A DNA stretch of 64,000 bases from Madurella fahalii (taxonomy: Eukaryota > Ascomycota > Sordariomycetes > Sordariales). The stretch covers positions 496,001-560,000 of the forward strand of contig CM056875.1 of the NCBI GenBank assembly GCA_029876055.1. Reading direction: 5' to 3'. The translations under genes and the position numbers were made by a program. Shown piece after piece: positions 57,001 to 64,000 of the stretch (position 1 is the first letter of the stretch; each line of letters starts with the position of its first letter). Under the pieces are notes generated by a model. That model did no database searches and was not told the DNA's origin. It saw nothing but the letters and a program-made list of their open reading frames with translations.

Positions 57001-60000
57001 GCCGATCGGCGACATTGCTACGTTACAATGCGGCATTTTTGCCGTGCAATACGCCAGCGCGAGGTGCTGGATGGACGCCGGACTGCAGCCGAGAGCCCTT
57101 GTCGGGCATAGTCTTGGGGAGCTAACGGCCTTGTGCTTGTCTGGCGTGCTCTCGCTGCCCGACGCAATCAGGCTAGTGGCCGCCCGGGGGCGGCTAGTCC
57201 AGACGAAATGGGGCGATGAGAAAGGGGCTATGTTAGCCCTGAACTGCTCTGTTGACGAGTTCCACGTTATATCCCGGCTGGTGCTAGAGAGGGGCCAACC
57301 GGGGACGGTTGGAGGTGGGTTGGAAATTGCCTGTTTCAATGGGACAACATCGCTGGTGGCTGTCGGTACGTCTGCCACTATCGCTGCCGCAGAAGACGTG
57401 CTGCGAAACGAGCCGAGCCTCTCCGGGATTCGGTTCCAGCGCCTCTCAACCAGCCACGGCTTCCACTCGGTATTGGTAGACCCCATACTTGTCGACTTGG
57501 CCGCCGTCTCCCGGTCACTGACTTGGAACGAGCCCAAGATCCCGCTGTATACGTGCACCGCTGAGCCTCTTGGATCGGTAAAGGGAGAGTACGACGTTGT
57601 CAGACATGCACGGGAGCCAGTCTTCTTCACCCAAGCCGTCCGGAGAATCGAGAACTCTCTGGGTCCCTGTGTCTGGATCGAAGCGGGCATGGACTCGCCC
57701 ATCACAAACATGGCGAGAAGAGCTGCCGGGAAGCCGGATATCCATACCTTCCAAGCCATGAAGACAAGGCAGCAGGTAGCCACGGTAGCACCGGCGGACG
57801 CCGTCAGTGCTGTCGTATCGTCTCTCTGGAGAAGCGGGCTGTTTCCGACGCACTGGAGCTTCCTAACGCCAACTGATAGCCCGGGAACCGACCGATGCAA
57901 ACAGGTATGGTTGCCGCCGTATCAGTTTCAACGCACACCGCACTGGCTCCCGAACATCGACCGGGTCATCGAGGCGCAGCAGACATTATCAACAAACACG
58001 AGTAACAATACCTCGCAGCAAGAGAAGCCACCACCGCCACCGCCGCTGGTCACGAGGAAGAAGACCAGCAACGAGCGCCTCGACGTAGCCGAGTTTGTCA
58101 TCAACACGGAAAGCCAGCGCTTCCAGAAGCTCGTTGGGGGCCACGCAGTGCGGTCAAGGCCGCTCTGTCCGGCCTCTGTGTACGCCGAGTGCGCCACCAT
58201 GGCCACACAACAGCTGCTCCCCGATGCCGCAGCACAGGATCGCGCGAGCCTCACACTAGAGCAGGTGCGATTCCTCGCCCCGCTGGGCGCCAGCGACCAC
58301 CATGGCGAGGTGATTCTGCGCCTCGAACAGCAACAACAACAACAACAACAAGCACAGCACGAACAGTCATGGACCTTCTCCATCAGCACTGTAACCCACC
58401 AACAAGCCAACAGCAAACCCCCCCATCCCCAACCGCCAAACCCCACCCTCCACGCGACCGGCACCATCTCTCTCTTCCCCACCGCCGCCGTCCCCCCGGC
58501 GACCGAGACGTACCTCACCACCCTGCAGCGCCTCGTCGCGGGTAGCGCAGAGCGCGTCCGCTCCGCGCCAGACGCCGACACCCTGACCTCGCACCGGGCG
58601 TACGCGCTCTTCTCGCGCGTGGTCGACTACGCGCCCTTCTTCCGCGCCATCTCCCGCGTCGCGCTGAGAGGCCGCGAGGCCGCCGCCACCGTCAGCCTCC
58701 CCGACGGCCCGGACGGCCCGAACAGCCAGCAGCAGCAGCAGCAGCCTGGCAGGGAGAATAGCACGGCGTGGCGGGTGTGTGATGCCGTCTTGCTGGACGC
58801 TTGCGTCCAGGTGGCGGGGCTGCTGGTTAATAGCAGTGGGGAGATGGTGGGGGAAGGGGAGGTGGCGGTCATGGTTGGCTTGGACCGGGCGGTTGTTGCT
58901 CCCGGTGCTTGCGACCCTGACAGAAGGGCGAGGAAGGTTTACGTCAAGATTGAGGAGGGGGGCCGGGGGGTGGGTGAGAAGGAGTTTGTCGGGGATGTTT
59001 TTGTGTTTTCAGAGGAGGGGAAGTTGACGGCTGCGTTGTGTGGGTGTCGGTTCATGAAGATGATGGTGTCGAAGCTCGAGATGATGCTGGATCGTCTCGC
59101 GAGGCCGGCCAGGTTGCAGGTGGCTTTGGATGCGAGAACTCTAAGCGCTACTACTAGCCCGGGGCTCTCGAGGACTAGCAGTAGGACCGGCTCGAGCATG
59201 ACCACGATGGACGTATTGGCTTTCAACCCGACGCCTCCTTCCTCGACCCCTAGTATTACTCACGACTCTGACGACGCGGAAGACGGTTATTCAGCACTGA
59301 GGGAGATGATAGCCGGGTACACTGGTTTGGACGGCTCGGAGGTTCCCGACGAAACGGTCCTCTCGGATCTAGGGCTGGATTCATTGGCATCTGTGGAGCT
59401 AACTGAGCAACTTTCGTCGACATTTGGCATATCCATCGACACTGCGGATTTGGTCGCCAGCACAGTGAGTGGTCTTGCGCGACGAATCGGTCTCTTCCCG
59501 CGGGGCGGGCCACTCCCGGATATCATGCCGAGAGAGGAGTCCTTTGGTCCGCCTTCCATGAATCTTGATCCGAGGAAACCATCTTCTAGTCCGGTCGGTT
59601 ACAAAAGACTGCTGGGGATCTTGTCCAACCTTTCAGGGGTTAAAAAGGAGGACATTGCGTCGCAGCACGCTCTGGCCGACCTGGGCATCGATTCCCTGGC
59701 CTTGGTTGAGTTACAGGAGGAGCTCAGGAGTAGCTTTTCCGTGAGCGTTGCAGACCTTGATGTGTGCTGTACATTGCAGGAACTCATGGCGCGGCTAGAC
59801 ATCGATGGACCTCACACGGCCCAACGAAACGCAGAACAAGGGGAGAGTAAGCCGCCCAAGAGCATTGACGCCACGGCTGCCGAAGAGGACAATGCAGAGC
59901 AAGCGGCAACCGTCATCCTACGGAACCCCTTTGACGCATTGGAGTCGTCAGATGCCCACTTCGAGACCTCAGCCGCCAAGCGGGGGTTTTCGGGTTACTG

Positions 60001-62360
60001 GACAAGTGTAGCATCCCTGCAGGATGAGCTGACCGTTGCGTACATTGTCGAGGCCTTCTCTGCTCTCGGCGTTGACCTTAGACGCACTCCTTGCGGCCAC
60101 CGAGTTCCTCCGGTCCCTCACTTGGCGCACAAATACGACAGGTTGATGTCGCGGCTATGGGAGATTCTACGGAGGCATGACATCGTCTCTGGTGATCCGG
60201 TAAGCGACGGCATGACGCGCGGAGCAGGTCGGATCGGCGACCGCTCCGCCGCCGAACTACATGCTGCTCTACAGGCGCGATACCCCAGTTTCAGGGACGA
60301 AACAGATTTGATGGGCCTCGCAGGGCCCAGACTTGCCGAGTGTCTAGCCGGAAAAATGGACCCTGTCCAGGTCATGTTTGGGAGCGCTGCGTCGATGAAG
60401 ATAATGGAGAATTATTACAGCCAGTCCCCCATGCTCTCGGCCATGACTGAGCAGTTAGCCATCTTTCTCACGACTCTGCTGAAGGATACAGGCGCCCGCG
60501 GACGACCCATCCGTATTCTGGAAGTGGGAGCTGGCACCGGAGGAACCACAAAGAGGCTAGCGGAGGCCCTCGAGTCGGCCGGCATCTCCTCAGTCCAATA
60601 CACCTTCACCGACATCTCCCCCGGTTTCGTGTCCAAAGCAAAAGTTAAGCTCAAGCGTTATCCATGGATCCACTACACAACCTTGGACCTGGAGAAGGAG
60701 ATCCCCGCAGAACTTCGGAACCGATTCGACGTGGTAATTGGCACCAACTGCGTGCACGCTACCACCGACCGGATAGCGTCATGTCGCCGTCTCCGAGACG
60801 CAGTCGTCGCAGGGGGGGTCGTGGTCCTGTCCGAAGTCACTCGCGTCATCGACTGGTACGACATCGCGTTTGGCCTGCTGGACGGGTGGTGGGTGGCAGA
60901 CGGCCGGACCGCGTACCCTCTCCAGCCGGCCGAGTGGTGGATGTTGACACTGCGGGCGTCAGGGTTTGCGTGCGCAAGCTACTCGCGGGGACCGACGCTC
61001 GAAGCCAATACGCAGCAGCTGCTTGTGGCGTGCACCAAAGAGTGGCAATCCAATCCGAAGAGAGCAAACGGCATCCCCGGGTTTCCGGCGGAGCAGGGCA
61101 TCGCCGACGGGTACCGTCTCGAAACCATAGTCTACAAGGAAGTGGGCGGTGTCAAGATCCACGCTGATGTGTATTTTCCGCGCCGGCCAACACAGACACC
61201 TATGCCAGTAGGTAAGTATTGTCTGACGACCATGATTCAACCAAGTGCGGGGAGTTACCACTGATATTTATTTTCTGGCTTAGCCCTTATGATCCACGGC
61301 GGAGGCTACATGACGCTCTCCCGCAAGGCCATCCGCCCAGCCCAGACTCGCCATCTCCTGGCCAACGGCTTTCTGCCCGTCGGCATCGATTACCGGCTCT
61401 GTCCCGAGGTGACTCTCACAGACGGACCCATAGCCGACGTGTGCAGTGCGTATGCATGGACCAAGACGAGCCTTGCCCAGATTGCGGCCTCTCTGGGGTT
61501 CACGGTGGACGCTGCCAAGGTGGTTGCCATCGGTTGGTCGAGTGGCGGCCACTTGGCCGTGTCACTGGGCTGGACGGCCAGAGAGGCGGGATTGGAGCCT
61601 CCGGCGGCAGTTCTGAGCTTTTACGCGCCTTATGATTTCGAGTCGGGGGGTAAGTCCGTCCTTCTCGTGCTGTACTGGAGGAGTGGCTGACAAAAAGGGC
61701 TTCGCGTCCAACTACTACTTAGAGTTGGATTCGCCTCGTCTCGCCTCGCTGCCAAGCCGGAAAATGAGTCTGGAACGCATCAAGGCAGCTCTGCCATCCA
61801 CGCCGGTAAGGTCTTCTCCGCACAGATAGTCACAGAAAAGCAAACCCAAACGGAGCGCTGATTGTAAAATTCAAATATTGCAGGTTACCGAACATTGTCA
61901 CTCCCGCTCCGCACAAGGGGACACAGCCAATCTAGGCTGGCTCCGGCCAGGCGACCCCCGCTCGGAGCTTGTTCTGTCCCTGTTCAAAGAAGGTATCGGC
62001 CTCTCGTTGCTGCTCAACGGCCTCTCGCGGTCTTCCGCAACCGACAGCCTCCTTACCCGGCCGGCCCCGGAACTGGTAGCTTCCATCAGCCCCTTGTCCC
62101 GTCTCCGCGCGGGCGAGTACATGGTCCCAACCTATGTCATCCACGGCACGGCGGATGAGGTGGCGCCGTTCGAAGCGGCCGAAAGCTTCGTTCGCGAGAT
62201 GAGGGCACGAGGGGTTCCGTGCGGGTTCTTAGCTGTTCCTAGGGGGAGGCATGTACATGATGTGGGGGTTGAAAGGGGGACGAGGGAGTGGGAAGAGGGG
62301 GTCGAGGGGGCTTACCGATTTCTGTTTGAGGTTGTCCGCATAAAACGTGAGAGTTATTAG
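54011..62360 (+). CDS. Non-reducing polyketide synthase SAT-KS-AT-PT-ACP-ACP-CMeT-TE
   Basis: Backbone enzyme of the cluster, about 2,716 aa. Exons 54011-61211, 61284-61649, 61698-61805 and 61884-62360. Domains and active residues: SAT with GYCGG (Cys159); KS with VDTACSSS (Cys579), EAHGTGT and NIGHCE; AT with GHSLGE (Ser1034); PT with His1378 (GGHAVRSR) and Asp1591 (CDAVLLDAC); two ACPs (GLDSLAS, Ser1791; GIDSLAL, Ser1895); C-methyltransferase with motif ILEVGAGTGGTT near 2170; and a C-terminal alpha/beta-hydrolase thioesterase with HGGG (2405) and GWSSGG (Ser2486). Gln-repeat tracts lie in the PT. This order, with a hormone-sensitive-lipase-like TE, is that of synthases for C-methylated orsellinic acids (5-methyl- or 3,5-dimethylorsellinate), so such an acid is the inferred product. 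Exon 2 ends one base out of phase with exon 3 at a six-G run (61645-61650): a homopolymer error or a true frameshift. Confidence 0.96.
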
Positions 62361-64000
62361 GAGAAGGTATTATCTTGTTTTGGTTCCTTCTCTTGATTTC
62401 ATTCCACTTTTCGTTTTGTTTCTTTCCTGCTTTGGCAATGGCGTCTTGTGGGTTGGGCGGTAGGGATATTGCGGAAGGCGCTGAGATAGCAGGAGTTTAC
62501 CTCCACCGTTTCACAACCACTCCTCTGTTCGCAGTAGATGCCACCATCCGCACTTGCATGATCTCAAGAGGTCTATTATTGCTGTTTCCCGAAGTTGGGC
62601 CTGCAGCTGACGACCAGGATGTGGCGCCGCCCCTGGCTCCTATCGCCGGGAGCTTGTCGATCCCTGCGCCGCAACGGTAGAGGTGCCGGTTACCACTCCT
62701 GGCGTTTGGTGGACGGACGTCCGGGCTTTCCCTGGCGGGCTACTGTAGAATTGCAGGCAAGCCCAGACCCTACGGCAACAATTACACCGGCTGGATGCCG
62801 CGGCTTCTTCCCTCACACAGCGCATCTTCAAGGCGCGATACCGGTCTCAAGCCGCTGGCTTCCCCAGCGTCTAGACCGTGGTATCCATGTCAGGACAAAC
62901 ACATACACGAATCCAGAAGAAATGCGGTTGGTAAATGGTGGTTGATCCTATCATCGGCAGTGATAGAGCCGGACAAGACAGGGGGTCAGTGCTACTCGAG
63001 ATGGATATCGCGGCCGAGGTGGCTGGGCTAATCCTAAGGAGGTCTGCGGCAGTTGTAGAGTAGCTTTCCGTATCCCCGTTGAAATGCAGCCGTATATGGG
63101 CACAGTACAGCAATCCAGTTGATGCCCGGGGGTGGCGCAGCTCCGCAGCGTTGTAAAATGGCCACGCGATTACACACCCAGGAGCATGTTTGGCGGGCTA
63201 CGTGAAGGAGGGAGGTGATCCACAGCTGATAATGCAGGGCAAGCCAGTGGTTTGGTTATGTATAAGCGAGGGGGGTGGAAGGTAGCATTTGTCCTGCAAC
63301 ATCCACTGTACATCGACCGCATATCGACGCTGCGCCCCCCTCCATGCGGCCTAGTGTGGTGCCAATTCCCAGAACCAGACTGCGACATTTTCGCTGCAGG
63401 TGTTCGGCATAAGCAATCCTTGAAGACCCGTCCGTGTACAGAATATTATCCACTTGATTTACTCGCATGCGCCCATGCGGCACAGTCCCGTCCCCCGCGG
63501 GCTCCGGCGCACGACATTGGCAGACAACAGAGCTGCGCCGCCTCGGCTGGACAATCACCACCGGTTTGCTCGCTCCAGCAGAAACCCCGTGTCTGACTGC
63601 CCTCGCCCTTCTCTTTCCCACATTATTACCCACCATCCACCATGCGGCCACATTCTGGCGCAGTTTTCTCCCCGATGACGGATGGAGACGGAGGGGGGCG
63701 GCCGGAGGTCTCGGCGGTGGGTGTGGAGTGACTTGAGTCCAGAGTATGTTACTGTCCGCCCAAGCCATGGTAGTATTAAATAGGCACCTGGGTCGTTACC
63801 TACCGGCTTGTGCCAGCGGCCCGCAGCCGCTGGAAGCCAGGGTTCCCGCTCCGCCAGATCGGTACAGTAGCGGCTATGATCACTTGCACTTGCTCCTCCC
63901 TGCTCTCCTGTGCTTGACCTTTTACTCTCCCGAACTGCTGGAACCCCCTGCATCGTCTCCATCATTCGACAAAATTTACAGACTGCACTTACACTGAGGG
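62361..64000. other. Region downstream of the PKS
   Basis: I recognise no gene in the last 1.6 kb. Open frames on both strands are rich in Arg/Pro/Ser with no domain pattern. The cluster may end here or resume beyond the window. Confidence 0.4.

Noticed and set aside
56965..58581. Long minus-strand open frames (about 311 and 217 codons) opposite the PKS
   Set aside because: They are antisense shadows of the AT and PT coding sequence in GC-rich DNA. They show no domain pattern, and the plus strand carries all catalytic motifs.
1..64000. CRISPR arrays, rRNA or tRNA genes
   Set aside because: No regularly spaced repeats and no rRNA core sequence were seen. No convincing tRNA cloverleaf was noticed by eye; a tRNAscan run would be needed to exclude one. 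The gene content is eukaryotic.

Overview
This window is filamentous-ascomycete (Pezizomycotina) nuclear DNA. The genes have several short introns (about 50-130 nt) with GT..AG borders and TACTAAC-like branch sites. The families are typical of these fungi: a Zn(II)2Cys6 regulator, a HET-domain protein, NACHT/ankyrin NLR, a CBM1 xylanase, a non-reducing polyketide synthase, Pogo/Fot1 transposase, LTR retroelement remnants and C-to-T (RIP-like) decay. A Sordariomycete is plausible, but the sequence alone does not prove it. No tRNA, rRNA or CRISPR array was recognised.

Layout. (1) 0.9-6.7 kb: a divergent pair, a Zn2Cys6 transcription factor (minus) and an anion:cation symporter-type MFS permease (plus). 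The 1.4-kb gap between them carries six copies of CGGTGGA. (2) 7.4-12.1 kb: a Pogo remnant, a dead CBM1-feruloyl esterase and an intact CBM1-GH10 xylanase, i.e. a partly decayed plant-cell-wall locus. (3) 12.6-22.9 kb: a decayed block holding a palindromic LTR derivative, an NLR pseudogene, a lectin-like pseudogene, a truncated coiled-coil gene, and a RIP-mutated Pogo transposon with two nested solo LTRs. (4) 23-39.6 kb: intact genes (SET-domain protein, secreted DUF1996 protein, HET-domain protein, DenD-like SDR) among gene-poor DNA and pseudogenes (kinase, membrane proteins). (5) 40-43 kb: a retroelement remnant, an AT-rich tract and a decayed NO VEIN-like gene. (6) 43.4-62.4 kb: a compact secondary-metabolite gene cluster.

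The cluster encodes an O-methyltransferase, an NmrA-like Rossmann protein, a secreted SMP-30-like beta-propeller, a secreted BBE-type FAD oxidase, a cytochrome P450 and a 2,700-residue NR-PKS (SAT-KS-AT-PT-ACP-ACP-CMeT-TE). Inferred chemistry: the PKS makes a C-methylated aromatic acid of the methyl- or dimethylorsellinate type, the P450 and FAD oxidase oxidise it, the OMT methylates a phenol, and the propeller may act on a lactone or other late intermediate. No prenyltransferase, terpene cyclase or cluster-specific regulator lies in the window, although the cluster could continue past 64 kb. Two gene models in it have local problems: a non-GT donor in the OMT, and a one-base phase conflict at a six-G run in the PKS thioesterase.
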